A stretch of DNA of 64,000 nt from Leptospira kobayashii (GTDB lineage: Bacteria > Spirochaetota > Leptospiria > Leptospirales > Leptospiraceae). Of this stretch, positions 27,071 to 35,227 are shown one piece after another. How positions within the stretch are numbered: the stretch's first letter is position 1; each line of letters opens with the position of its first letter. Where the stretch lies: the NCBI RefSeq assembly GCF_003114835.2, contig NZ_AP025028.1, forward strand, positions 936,001 to 1,000,000, written 5' to 3'. The notes beneath the pieces are model-generated. The model worked only from the letters and a program-made list of their open reading frames with translations. It searched no databases and had not been told where the DNA came from. The position numbers and the translations under genes are program-made.

Positions 27071-27679
27071 TTATTTTTTGTCGTGTTGGAGGGAATTGAC
27101 CCAAAAAATTTTCGCGATGGAATCGGCGGCGTTTTTGATTTGTAGCAGATCGGAAGCGAGGAAAATCGCGCTGTCACCTGATTCCAGAAAGTAATTGCGA
27201 TCCCGAAAGTTCAGCTCCAGATTTCCATCCAATACAACAACATTTTGTTCAAATTGATTTTCGAACCAGCTGGGAAGAGGGTAGGAACCAGGTGCCACCT
27301 TGATCTCATATAACTCCAGTTTTTCATTTTCGTCTTTATGAAGTGCTCTTGCTTCCAGATTTCCTTTATGCAATTTTAAAATCCTGGCTTCTTCTTTTTT
27401 GATGATTTTGGGATTTCTTAAAAACAAGTCGGGAACCATTTCTGCAATTGTAGTCCGCAAAGCTTTCGAGAGTTTCCAGAGAATTCCGATGCTAGGCGTT
27501 GTTTTGCCGGATTCTATTAATCCCAACATTCCCCGACTAACGTTTGATATTTGAGAAACCCTTTCCATGGAATAACCAAGCTCAATTCTGCGCTTTTTAA
27601 TGGTTAACCCTAGAACACTTGTTAGTAGTTCTTCCGCTTCAGTTTTGGTTTGGTTTTCTAAAACTTCTGTCTTCTTCAT
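27071..27679 (-). CDS. XRE-family regulator with cupin domain
   Basis: 202 residues. A helix-turn-helix of XRE type occupies about residues 28-85 (IKKRRIELGYSMERVSQIS, VSRGMLGLIESGKTTPSI), followed by a cupin barrel at about 110-195 (NQFEQNVVVLDGNLEL, YFLESGDSAIFLA). In such regulators the cupin senses a small ligand; related XRE-cupin proteins often control sulfur, amino-acid or polyamine genes. The gene overlaps the upstream glycosyltransferase gene by 41 bases and lies directly before a rhodanese-like lipoprotein gene. It is the best candidate for a local regulator of this region. Confidence 0.87.
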   Translation of the reverse strand: MKKTEVLENQTKTEAEELLTSVLGLTIKKRRIELGYSMERVSQISNVSRGMLGLIESGKTTPSIGILWKLSKALRTTIAEMVPDLFLRNPKIIKKEEARILKLHKGNLEARALHKDENEKLELYEIKVAPGSYPLPSWFENQFEQNVVVLDGNLELNFRDRNYFLESGDSAIFLASDLLQIKNAADSIAKIFWVNSLQHDKK

Positions 27680-29129
27680 AAAAATCTCTCTTCCCTTTTT
27701 TAATAGGTGGCCGGAGCTTTTTCCATGAATTTAATATATTAGATATTTTGTAAAGTATAATAGAAAATATTCGAAATTCTAGTAAGAAAATAATGAATAA
27801 GAGGGTGAATTCTGTTATTCTTAACGAAATGGGAAGGTTGTAAAACCCAGAGGAACCCATTGCTTCCGTGCGGGAAAGTCCTAGGTTTGTGTTGGTCAAA
27901 TACGCCATTTGAGGGACTACTGCAACGAGCCAGAGCAAAGAAGGTTTTTCATCCATGTTTTTCCAAAGAAAGGGAAGCAGAAAAAGAAAATACCAAGGAT
28001 TTACAATGGGGGCGAGGATGAGGAAAAGTAGAAAAAAATAGCCTGTGATTTCGAATGCCTTTTCTTTTGTTCGAAACAAGTTCTTTCTCATACAGAAGAG
28101 AAAGATCGCTACAGCTAACAGAATAAGAACAACGGCAAGCCTTGCCTGGTTTTGGAATAAGATTCTGATGATGGGAAACAGAAGGGAGTTGAATTCGAAT
28201 TCTTTTCCAAATGCAAAAACGGAAAATAGATTCCATTTCCAGTCCCCATCCAATAGGGCGGGAAGAAAAATAAACGGGAATATTGCACCTAATGCAAGAT
28301 AAATGGTATTTTTTATCAGTCTGATAAAATAGGAACGGTCCGGGAATGTATCCGGATTCCATCGTAAAATCAGCAAGGGTATGAAAAATACGATAAACAA
28401 TTTACAGTGAATTCCCAGACCGAATACGAACCAAGCGATTCTTTCGTAGGATTTTTCGTTCAGCCATATGGAGAATAAAAGAAAAAACAAGGGAATCAGT
28501 TCAAAATGCGCATTCGCATAAACTTCTTTCAATAGAATTGGAAATAAAAAATACAAAACAGCGGATCTTGCATTTTTTAAAGAGAATATAAAATATAGAA
28601 CCGCAAGATCAAAGAAAATGTAACCGATCTTTAATGTGATTAAAGAATAATAGGAAAATTTGTACGAGAGAAAAAAATAAACTTCTATCAGTGGAAAATA
28701 AATAGTGGTCCAATCTGGATGATTGATCCTGGAAAGTATTCCGCTGCCCGCTTCATTAAATGCTAGTTTTGTGGTATCCGAGAAAAAAGACTCCGGAGGA
28801 TGGTTATAAGGAGAAATTCCGTGGGCAACAAGACCTCCTTCCCATAGATACCGCGCCCAATCATCTTCCCAGATGGGATTTGAAAAAGAGAGAATGACCC
28901 GTAGAATCAAACCGAAAAAGACGAATTTGAAAAAATTGGTTTTATAAAACTCTAAAGAAACGGTTGTTAGTAGATAAAAAGATCCTGTCAAAAGAAGTAG
29001 GATTAGAATATAGGAGAGAATTCCCCATTGGACCGTATAAAAACCGAAAGATAAGGATATTGAAAAAAATAAGACGAAAAAAAGATAGGGAAGTGTCCTT
29101 CCCCATTCGGTTTGCAGATTTTTAAACAC
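27639..29129 (-). CDS. GT-C type membrane glycosyltransferase
   Basis: 496 residues from GTG at 29129, three bases after the DUF4395 gene. About ten or more membrane helices. After the first helices comes NPIWEDDWARYLWEGGLVAHG with the acidic residues typical of GT-C polyprenol-phosphate-sugar transferases, and later APIVNPWYFLFLLPF. A paralogue lies at 32794-34068. It likely transfers a mannose-like sugar from a lipid carrier on the outer face of the inner membrane; the acceptor is unknown. Its 3' end overlaps the XRE-cupin gene. Confidence 0.75.
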   Translation of the reverse strand: MFKNLQTEWGRTLPYLFFVLFFSISLSFGFYTVQWGILSYILILLLLTGSFYLLTTVSLEFYKTNFFKFVFFGLILRVILSFSNPIWEDDWARYLWEGGLVAHGISPYNHPPESFFSDTTKLAFNEAGSGILSRINHPDWTTIYFPLIEVYFFLSYKFSYYSLITLKIGYIFFDLAVLYFIFSLKNARSAVLYFLFPILLKEVYANAHFELIPLFFLLFSIWLNEKSYERIAWFVFGLGIHCKLFIVFFIPLLILRWNPDTFPDRSYFIRLIKNTIYLALGAIFPFIFLPALLDGDWKWNLFSVFAFGKEFEFNSLLFPIIRILFQNQARLAVVLILLAVAIFLFCMRKNLFRTKEKAFEITGYFFLLFLILAPIVNPWYFLFLLPFLWKNMDEKPSLLWLVAVVPQMAYLTNTNLGLSRTEAMGSSGFYNLPISLRITEFTLLFIIFLLEFRIFSIILYKISNILNSWKKLRPPIKKGKRDFYEEDRSFRKPNQN

Positions 29130-29132
29130 GCA

Positions 29133-29609
29133 TTATTTATTAAAGCTGAGGTTATTGCATCGTTCGCATATTTCTTCAGGAATTACACCTAACTTCATTA
29201 AGATCCCGAAAAAGAAACATCCTGCACAGAACCCAAGGAAACTTTCCAAGGAAGCGAAAAAAACCAAAATACCCAGTACGATTTGATAAGCGGTTCCTAA
29301 GTTGAGAAAATAAAGAATCAATGCTGCGAGAGCAAAACTAAATCCGATGGCTTGCGCGAATCTTTTGGGCGGTCCTGCGGTTCCTATAAAAGAAATCTTT
29401 AATTTGGGAACAATCCAATTGGCGGTGAGCCAGGCAAACGGTTCATATTTCGGTCCGTAACTCAATCTTGCGGTAAATCCAAAAAGGAGAAAGCCGAGAA
29501 GGTATGGATTGGGGAAAAGGATCGAGAGTACTCCGATCACTACAACGGAAAAGGCAACAATTCTGGTCGCATTTTCGTTCACTACATCCGGATAATAGCC
29601 AAGTTTCAT
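29133..29609 (-). CDS. DUF4395 membrane protein
   Basis: 158 residues with four hydrophobic helices. The pattern fits DUF4395: NENATRIVA at the front, LSYGPKYEPFAWL, and a C-terminal ESFLGFCAGCFFFG helix with a CXXC pair, then a second CXXC (CERC) near the end. Family members often sit beside rhodanese or thioredoxin-like genes, and here it is divergent from a tandem rhodanese. The four cysteines could take part in thiol or sulfur transfer across the membrane. No biochemical function is established that I can rely on. Confidence 0.75.
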   Translation of the reverse strand: MKLGYYPDVVNENATRIVAFSVVVIGVLSILFPNPYLLGFLLFGFTARLSYGPKYEPFAWLTANWIVPKLKISFIGTAGPPKRFAQAIGFSFALAALILYFLNLGTAYQIVLGILVFFASLESFLGFCAGCFFFGILMKLGVIPEEICERCNNLSFNK

Positions 29610-29648
29610 AAAATTCTACCTGAAGCTTAGACTTCGAAGTAGGGTTGG

Positions 29649-29677
29649 ATCTGCAAGAAAAATTCGTTTTTGCAGAT
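29649..29677. promoter_or_regulatory. Inverted repeat in the divergent DUF4395/rhodanese promoter region
   Basis: ATCTGCAA at 29649-29656 and TTGCAGAT at 29670-29677 are exact inverted copies; the loop can extend the stem with AAA/TTT around a TTCG tetraloop. It lies 40-68 bases before the DUF4395 start and is followed by no T-run. It could be an operator or a leader hairpin. Confidence 0.4.
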
Positions 29678-29733
29678 GAAAAGTTTATTTTATTGACGTA
29701 AATGGGCTATTTTTATGCCTTATCTTCATAATA

Positions 29734-29750
29734 CTTAAAGATTCTTTAAG
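29734..29750. promoter_or_regulatory. 17-bp palindrome upstream of the tandem rhodanese
   Basis: CTTAAAG at 29734-29740 and CTTTAAG at 29744-29750 are perfect inverted copies separated by three bases, 42 bp before the rhodanese start codon. The size and symmetry suit a dimeric regulator. It does not match the boxes at 2173-2207, so a different regulator would be involved. Confidence 0.4.
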
Positions 29751-29791
29751 AAGACGTCTAAGTTTGAGAGAAAACGGAAGAGGGCAATGGA

Positions 29792-30739
29792 ATGAAAAAA
29801 ATAGCGGAAATCGTATTCAATTCCTACGGGGTTTGGGCCTTTTTGCTGGCTTTTGTATTTGTAGTAGGTTCCGACTTAATCAGTGCGGACCAAAGAAAAA
29901 AATGGGATTTGGCAAAATCCTGGATCATTTCTGCGGAACAAGCTTACCAATTGAAACAATCGGGAGCTGTTTTTTTAGATGCACGTGATATATCGCTTCG
30001 TTTTTTACCCAAAATCGCGGATACGAAATCGGTAACCTGGGAGGAATTCTCTCTTGATAAGTCACCTAATAATGGTAAGTTGCTCGCGAAAAAAGATATT
30101 TTATCGAAATTGGGAAAACTGGGCGTAAATGAAAAAGCTACCGTAGTGGTCATCGGAGATCCTTTGAACGGTTGGGGAGAAGAAGGTAGAATCGTTTGGA
30201 CTTTGCGTTCCGTCGGATATCAAAATTCTTTTTGGATCGATGGTGGTGCGAAAGCTTACTCTAGTTATCTGGTGGAAGCAGGCAAAGAAAAATCTCCCGT
30301 GAAACAGGAATTGAAATCAAACACCCTCCCTGATAAATCTTCTCTGGAATTGGATATCGATCACAGCAAATTGAAATCAGCTTGGAAAGCAGGCGACAAA
30401 AACCTGTACATTGTGGACGTGAGGGAAGAGAGAGAGTTCAAAGGTGAAACTCCTTACGGAGAATCCAGAGGTGGTCATATTCCCGGAGCAAAATGGATTT
30501 ATTTCAAAGATTTTTTGGATGAGAAAGGATACCTTAAATCCAAAGAAGAAATCCAAACCATTTTGAACAAACAATCCATCTCTAAAAATGCGACAATCGT
30601 TTCCTATTGCACCGGAGGAATCAGATCCGCCTGGACCACCTCGGTATTGTTATCTTACGGTATCAGTGCAAAAAATTATTCCGGGTCCATGTGGGAGTGG
30701 TCGTCACTCAATGCATCCGATTATCCGTTAGTGAAATAA
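29792..30739 (+). CDS. Tandem-domain rhodanese sulfurtransferase, membrane-anchored
   Basis: 315 residues with a good ribosome site (AGAGGG). Residues 10-30 form an uncleaved signal anchor. Domain 1 (about 45-155) starts WIISAEQAYQL and has IGDP where a catalytic cysteine would be, so it is inactive, as usual in two-domain rhodaneses. Domain 2 (about 180-315) contains VDVREEREF, GGHIPGAKW and the active loop CTGGIRS with Cys273. It probably acts on the periplasmic face. The pentaheme cytochrome gene follows after four bases, so sulfur transfer and electron transfer are encoded together. Confidence 0.9.
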   Translation: MKKIAEIVFNSYGVWAFLLAFVFVVGSDLISADQRKKWDLAKSWIISAEQAYQLKQSGAVFLDARDISLRFLPKIADTKSVTWEEFSLDKSPNNGKLLAKKDILSKLGKLGVNEKATVVVIGDPLNGWGEEGRIVWTLRSVGYQNSFWIDGGAKAYSSYLVEAGKEKSPVKQELKSNTLPDKSSLELDIDHSKLKSAWKAGDKNLYIVDVREEREFKGETPYGESRGGHIPGAKWIYFKDFLDEKGYLKSKEEIQTILNKQSISKNATIVSYCTGGIRSAWTTSVLLSYGISAKNYSGSMWEWSSLNASDYPLVK

Positions 30740-30743
30740 AAAC

Positions 30744-32078
30744 TTGAATAGATTCAAAATCGTTTCGATTTTTCTCTCCGTATCCGTCCTATCGGCCTTT
30801 ATCGTTTTTATAGGACAGAAGCTGATTCCCAATCCTGTTCCTGTGGAACAGGTGTTTCCCGGAAAAGTATGGGCAAAGACTGTGACGCAGCTTCCCGACT
30901 TGCAAGGAGTAGGTGCTCCTAGAGCCGAGAATTGCGGAAAATGCCATGAGGAAATTTATAAGGAATGGAAAACTTCCACTCATTCCCAGGCTCTTTCCGA
31001 TTTGCAGTTCCAAGCGGAACTTTCCAAAACTTCTTCACCGAAATGGATTTGTCTGAATTGCCATATCCCTGTTCAAAATCAGAGAGAGAACATCGTATTG
31101 AATTTGAATCACGGAGACTATTTTCAGCCGATAGAAATTCCAAACCCCGGATTTGATCCGATCATGCAAAAAGAAGCGATCACATGCGCCACTTGCCATG
31201 TGCGTGTGGATGGAAAAGGTGCTTCTTATGTGATCGGAGCGAATGGAAACACGAGTCCTCCTCATCCGGTAAAAATAGACGCGGAAGCTCTACGTAACCG
31301 CTGTTATGATTGTCATAATGAGACTTACGAATTGAATGCAAGTCTGGTTTGTTCCTTTCAGACAGGCGGAGAATTGAAAGAGGCATCAAAACATTTTTCC
31401 GAAAAAACCTGTGTGAATTGCCATCTTCCTTCCGTACAAAGATCCTTTGTAATTCCGTCTTTGAATAAGCCCAAAAGAAATGCCCACAAACATGCGTTTA
31501 TTGGCGGTGGAGTTCCGAAAAAGTTCGAACTTTATAAAGAACAAATTCCGGGAGGTTACAAGCCGGGAATTGCACTCGTCGGTTGGGAGTGGAAAGATTC
31601 CGATATCATCGTTACAATTCAAAATCAGAATGCGGGACACTATTTACCTTCCGCCGATCCTGAGAGGCATCTGAAATTGGAATTGGTATGGTTCGATAAA
31701 GACGGAAAGGAAATTGCGAAAGATAAAATCCGTTACGGACAGGATTGGGAATGGTCTCCGAAGGCAAGGAAAGTTGCAGACAACCGCTTGAAGCCGAAAG
31801 AAATCAGAGATTGGAAAGCAAAGATTCCGAATGCTGAGGCAGTGTCAGTGACACTTCGCGTTTATCATGTTCGGCTTACCAATTCCACTTCCGATTATGT
31901 GAAAAAATATACCACAGGTGCTCCGAAAGAATACGAAGATAAGATCAAGGAATTGAAGAAACATTATCCACATAGTTCTTTGGTATTGGAATCGAAATAC
32001 AGCTGGAAAACGAAAAAGGTCCTCAATACTTCGCTTCCCGACTTATTTAAGTTAAATGAGAGCCGTCGTGGAGAATAA
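30744..32078 (+). CDS. Pentaheme cytochrome c, membrane-anchored
   Basis: 444 residues from a TTG start four bases after the rhodanese gene. N-terminal hydrophobic anchor (residues 5-25). CXXCH sites: CGKCH (64), CLNCH (103), CATCH (148), CYDCH (187), CVNCH (223). The C-terminal domain has NAGHYLPS, matching NIGHKFPS in the pentaheme protein at 18485-19699; the two share architecture and heme spacing and are homologues. Likely a periplasmic electron-transfer protein linked to the preceding rhodanese, perhaps oxidising or reducing a sulfur compound; the substrate is not determinable. Confidence 0.88.
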   Translation: MNRFKIVSIFLSVSVLSAFIVFIGQKLIPNPVPVEQVFPGKVWAKTVTQLPDLQGVGAPRAENCGKCHEEIYKEWKTSTHSQALSDLQFQAELSKTSSPKWICLNCHIPVQNQRENIVLNLNHGDYFQPIEIPNPGFDPIMQKEAITCATCHVRVDGKGASYVIGANGNTSPPHPVKIDAEALRNRCYDCHNETYELNASLVCSFQTGGELKEASKHFSEKTCVNCHLPSVQRSFVIPSLNKPKRNAHKHAFIGGGVPKKFELYKEQIPGGYKPGIALVGWEWKDSDIIVTIQNQNAGHYLPSADPERHLKLELVWFDKDGKEIAKDKIRYGQDWEWSPKARKVADNRLKPKEIRDWKAKIPNAEAVSVTLRVYHVRLTNSTSDYVKKYTTGAPKEYEDKIKELKKHYPHSSLVLESKYSWKTKKVLNTSLPDLFKLNESRRGE

Positions 32079-32784
32079 TTCTTGTGTTATTATCCCGGCA
32101 AAAAACGAAGAAGGTTCCATTGCTTTTGCTCTCAAAGGTCTATTGGACACAGAACTCATCCCGAAAGAAAACGTATACGTAGTAGATAACGATTCCACTG
32201 ACAAAACCAATGAGATCGCCCGATCCTTCGGAGTGAACGTACTCTTTGAGAAGAAAAGAGGTTACGGCAACGCTTGTTTGTGCGCTCTTTCTGAAATCGC
32301 AAAAAGGAAAAAACTTCCCGATTGGATTCTTATTTGTGACGGAGACGGTTCTGATGATCCTGCAGATCTGAATTTATTGATAAAAACCTATCGTTCACAA
32401 AACGCTGATTTGGTGATTGGTTCCAGAACCATAAAGGAAGTGGAAGAAGGGTCACTCGGTTTTTTGCAAAAATTCGGAAATTGGCTGACTTGTTTGTTGA
32501 TATTGATTTTTTTTCGGCAAAGATTCACGGATCTGGGTCCTTTCCGGATCATTCGGTACGGGTCCCTTTTGAAACTTAACTTGAAAGATAAAACTTGGGG
32601 CTGGAATATTGAGATGCATGTGCGCGCTTTGCAGGAAAAAATGAAAATTGTGGAAGTGGGTGTTTGGTACAGACGAAGGCATGCAGGCGTATCGAAAATC
32701 TCGGGTAATTTAGTCATGGCAATTCGCGTAGGAATCAAGATCCTTTATACTTTTTTCAAACTATTGATTCTTCGCGGCCGTTAG
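32056..32784 (+). CDS. GT2 glycosyltransferase (polyprenol-phosphate sugar synthase type)
   Basis: 242 residues overlapping the cytochrome gene by 23 bases; a GTG four codons on is another possible start. GT2 fold: VIIPAKNEEGSIAFAL, DNDSTDKT, the DGD metal motif (CDGDGSDDP) and GSRT, then two C-terminal hydrophobic stretches and RRRHAGVSKISG, typical of dolichol/undecaprenol-phosphate mannose or glucose synthases. It would supply a lipid-linked sugar to the GT-C enzyme encoded next. Acceptor unknown. Confidence 0.85.
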   Translation: MRAVVENNSCVIIPAKNEEGSIAFALKGLLDTELIPKENVYVVDNDSTDKTNEIARSFGVNVLFEKKRGYGNACLCALSEIAKRKKLPDWILICDGDGSDDPADLNLLIKTYRSQNADLVIGSRTIKEVEEGSLGFLQKFGNWLTCLLILIFFRQRFTDLGPFRIIRYGSLLKLNLKDKTWGWNIEMHVRALQEKMKIVEVGVWYRRRHAGVSKISGNLVMAIRVGIKILYTFFKLLILRGR

Positions 32785-32793
32785 GCAGGATGT

Positions 32794-34068
32794 TTGTCGA
32801 AAATATTTTTTGTATTTTACTCTGTTGCCATCTTTTTCTCCGTCCATTCATTTGATCGAAACGACCCGATCAATGTCTTTGTCATTTGGTTTTCTCTTTT
32901 TGGCATCTATATTGTTTCTTTTCGTTATCTTCCGGATTTTACAACCAAACAATTATTATATTTAGGAATACTGTTCCGAATCGTTACAATCGGAGCGATA
33001 CCTTCTCTTTCCGATGACTTTTACCGTTTTTTGTGGGACGGGTATTTAGTTTCACATTCGGTTAATCCGTTCGTATTTTCTCCTCACGAGTTTTTGGAAC
33101 AGGGTGGTTCTGTGACTGAGGAGGCGCTGTTTCTCTATCGAAACATGAACAGCCAAGCATATTATTCCGTATATCCGCCGTTACTTCAAATTTTGTTTTA
33201 TCTTCCGTGGTTTTTCGGTCTATCTTTTTTCGCAAAAATATCACTCTTGCAATTTATTCTTTTGTGTTTTGAAGCAGCCAACTTATTTATGATAGGTGAA
33301 GATAAGGAGAAATCGAAAAAGGAATTTTGGATTTATGCAGGTAATCCTTTGGTGGTCATCGAATCCGTTTCACAGATTCACCCGGAACCGATTTTGGTGT
33401 TTTTGATTTTACTCTCTTACCGATTGTTTGAAGCAAGAAAATTCGGCGGTTTTCATTTTGTATTTTCTTTGTTTTTGCAAGTTAAGTTGAGCTTGTTGTT
33501 TTTGATTCCCGGAAGTTTTTTTCTACTTTCTAAAAAACAAAAAATCTTTTTTGTTTTTGCGATCTGTTCGTCATTTACCATCCTCCTTTTCAGTTTATTT
33601 TCGAAATTGGGGAACCAAGCTTCTTCAGGGATCGGTTTATTTTTTCACTCTTTCCGTTTCCATTCTTTATTCGAGTTTTTGATATATTTCGCATTATCTC
33701 CGTTTGCTGATTATACGTATTTATCCGGAACTATCGCATTGGTAACGGGGGGACTAATTTATTTATTCTATTTATATTATAAAAAACGAAATTTGAAGGA
33801 AGCAATTTTTGTAGGGTTTCTTCTTATGATTTCGTTTTCACCGGTGATCCACCCATGGTATGTCTTACCTTTATTCGCACTTCTTAGTTCTAAAATTCCT
33901 TATTCGGGAGTTTTTCTTGTTTTTTCGATTTTCTCCGGATTTTCGTACTTATTGTACTCAATTCAATATACATTTTTCTCCGAGTTTTTTTTTATGATAG
34001 AAGGAGTTAGTTTATTTGCCTGTATTTATGGAAGACCGTGCATTAATTATTTTCGCAAAAAATCCTAG
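32794..34068 (+). CDS. GT-C type membrane glycosyltransferase
   Basis: 424 residues from TTG. Multiple membrane helices; the loop SLSDDFYRFLWDGYLVSHSVN carries the acidic pair of GT-C enzymes, and FSPVIHPWYVLPLF matches APIVNPWYFLFLLPF in the paralogue at 27639-29129. It is a likely user of the lipid-linked sugar made by the upstream GT2 enzyme. A TTG start is chosen because no ATG in frame fits and AGGCAGGA lies just upstream. Confidence 0.75.
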   Translation: MSKIFFVFYSVAIFFSVHSFDRNDPINVFVIWFSLFGIYIVSFRYLPDFTTKQLLYLGILFRIVTIGAIPSLSDDFYRFLWDGYLVSHSVNPFVFSPHEFLEQGGSVTEEALFLYRNMNSQAYYSVYPPLLQILFYLPWFFGLSFFAKISLLQFILLCFEAANLFMIGEDKEKSKKEFWIYAGNPLVVIESVSQIHPEPILVFLILLSYRLFEARKFGGFHFVFSLFLQVKLSLLFLIPGSFFLLSKKQKIFFVFAICSSFTILLFSLFSKLGNQASSGIGLFFHSFRFHSLFEFLIYFALSPFADYTYLSGTIALVTGGLIYLFYLYYKKRNLKEAIFVGFLLMISFSPVIHPWYVLPLFALLSSKIPYSGVFLVFSIFSGFSYLLYSIQYTFFSEFFFMIEGVSLFACIYGRPCINYFRKKS

Positions 34069-34621
34069 ATTGGGAAAAGTAAAAACAAGGCTTGCCGAGG
34101 GACTTGGTGAGATTTTGGCATTGGAAGTTTATATAGAACTTTTGCGGACTACGGATGATATTATCCGCTCACTGCCTGTAGCGAAATATATTTATTGGGA
34201 CGGAGGAATTCCGGAGAATCAAAATTATTTTTCAGATGATTGCATTCATAGAAAACAAGTGGATGGGGATCTAGGTTTAAAAATGGCGGAAGCATTTTCC
34301 GAAGTCTTAGGTAAACATTCGTTAGTGTGCATTATAGGTACGGATTGTCCTTATCTATCCTCTGAGATTCTAATGAATGCTTACGATCATCTTTCGGACA
34401 AGATTGATTATGTGATCGGACCTGCACTGGACGGAGGGTATTATTTACTCGGATTAAAAAGGGTTTTTACCGAATTGTTTCAGGATATGGTTTGGAGTAC
34501 GGATCAGGTATATGAAATTACGACCAAACGCGGGAAGGATTTGAATCTTTCCTTTTACAATTTGCCGAAATTGGGTGATATTGATGATGCCAGGGATTAT
34601 AAAACCTGGAAAGGGATTTAG
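34028..34621 (+). CDS. TIGR04282/DUF2064 family transferase
   Basis: 197 residues from the ATG at 34028 (a TTG four codons earlier is possible). The pattern ALIIFAKNPRLGKVKTRLA, GTDCPYLS and GPALDGGYYLLGL identifies the DUF2064/TIGR04282 family of nucleotidyl/glycosyl-transferase-like proteins. Family members often lie beside GT2 transferases, as here. Reported association with arsenosugar or selenodomain clusters does not by itself give a substrate. It overlaps the GT-C gene by 41 bases and ends the operon that starts at 29792. Confidence 0.85.
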   Translation: MEDRALIIFAKNPRLGKVKTRLAEGLGEILALEVYIELLRTTDDIIRSLPVAKYIYWDGGIPENQNYFSDDCIHRKQVDGDLGLKMAEAFSEVLGKHSLVCIIGTDCPYLSSEILMNAYDHLSDKIDYVIGPALDGGYYLLGLKRVFTELFQDMVWSTDQVYEITTKRGKDLNLSFYNLPKLGDIDDARDYKTWKGI

Positions 34622-34624
34622 ATT

Positions 34625-35116
34625 TTATTTTTTATCGGCTATTTGCAGTTCTACTCTGCGCAATAATGCCTGATCGGTTGTTGTGAAACCATGATTCAAT
34701 GGTTTCGTATTTCCATAAAATAATCTTCTGATTTGATTTTCTTTCACACCATGTATCAGTAAAAACCGGGAGATCTCGAGGGATCTTTTTTCGCTTAGAA
34801 TCAATTCTTGGTTTTCATTTCCCCCGTCCCAAGAATGCGCATAAATCCATATTTCCTTGTTTTGATCGACTAACAAAAGTTCGGTGAATTTTTGAAGTTT
34901 CAACTGTTCGGGTTTTACAATCAGAAAGGATTTTTTGGGAAAGTGGATTGTTAATTTTTCTTCTGATTCTTCTCTTTGTATTTTTTTGAAGGGCTCTTCG
35001 AATAGTAGTCCTTCGTCTGCGAAAAGTGAACTAGACCTTCCATCATATTGAACAGTGTAAGTTAGAGCAAATAAGTATAAGAAAAAAGGAATGAATTTAT
35101 AATTTCGAGGGTTCAC
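34625..35116 (-). CDS. OmpA-like periplasmic protein
   Basis: 163 residues from a GTG at 35116, chosen because a signal peptide begins there (FIPFFLYLFALTYTV); the frame is open to 35194. The C-terminal 100 residues resemble an OmpA peptidoglycan-binding domain: IWIYAHSWDGG, LILSEKRSLEISRFLLIHGV, RLFYGNTKPL. The usual aspartate and arginine that contact diaminopimelate are not clearly kept, so binding is uncertain. It converges on the DUF2064 gene and is divergent from lpxD. Confidence 0.65.
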   Translation of the reverse strand: MNPRNYKFIPFFLYLFALTYTVQYDGRSSSLFADEGLLFEEPFKKIQREESEEKLTIHFPKKSFLIVKPEQLKLQKFTELLLVDQNKEIWIYAHSWDGGNENQELILSEKRSLEISRFLLIHGVKENQIRRLFYGNTKPLNHGFTTTDQALLRRVELQIADKK

Positions 35117-35227
35117 ATTATTATTTTCGGAATTCCGGGGCTTACAACTAAGATCAAAATGGAAAAATATGATTGAAATATGTCCCGAAAACAATTCCTT
35201 GAAACTAATTCGAAAAGGGTGGTTAGA

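Noticed and set aside
29698..29712. 13-base repeat AAATGGGCTATTT also found near 55650
   Set aside because: Two short A/T-rich copies in 64 kb without similar flanks; expected by chance or from similar promoters.
34028..34621. Arsenosugar or selenium biosynthesis cluster
   Set aside because: A TIGR04282-type protein is present, but no radical SAM or arsenic methyltransferase gene lies nearby.
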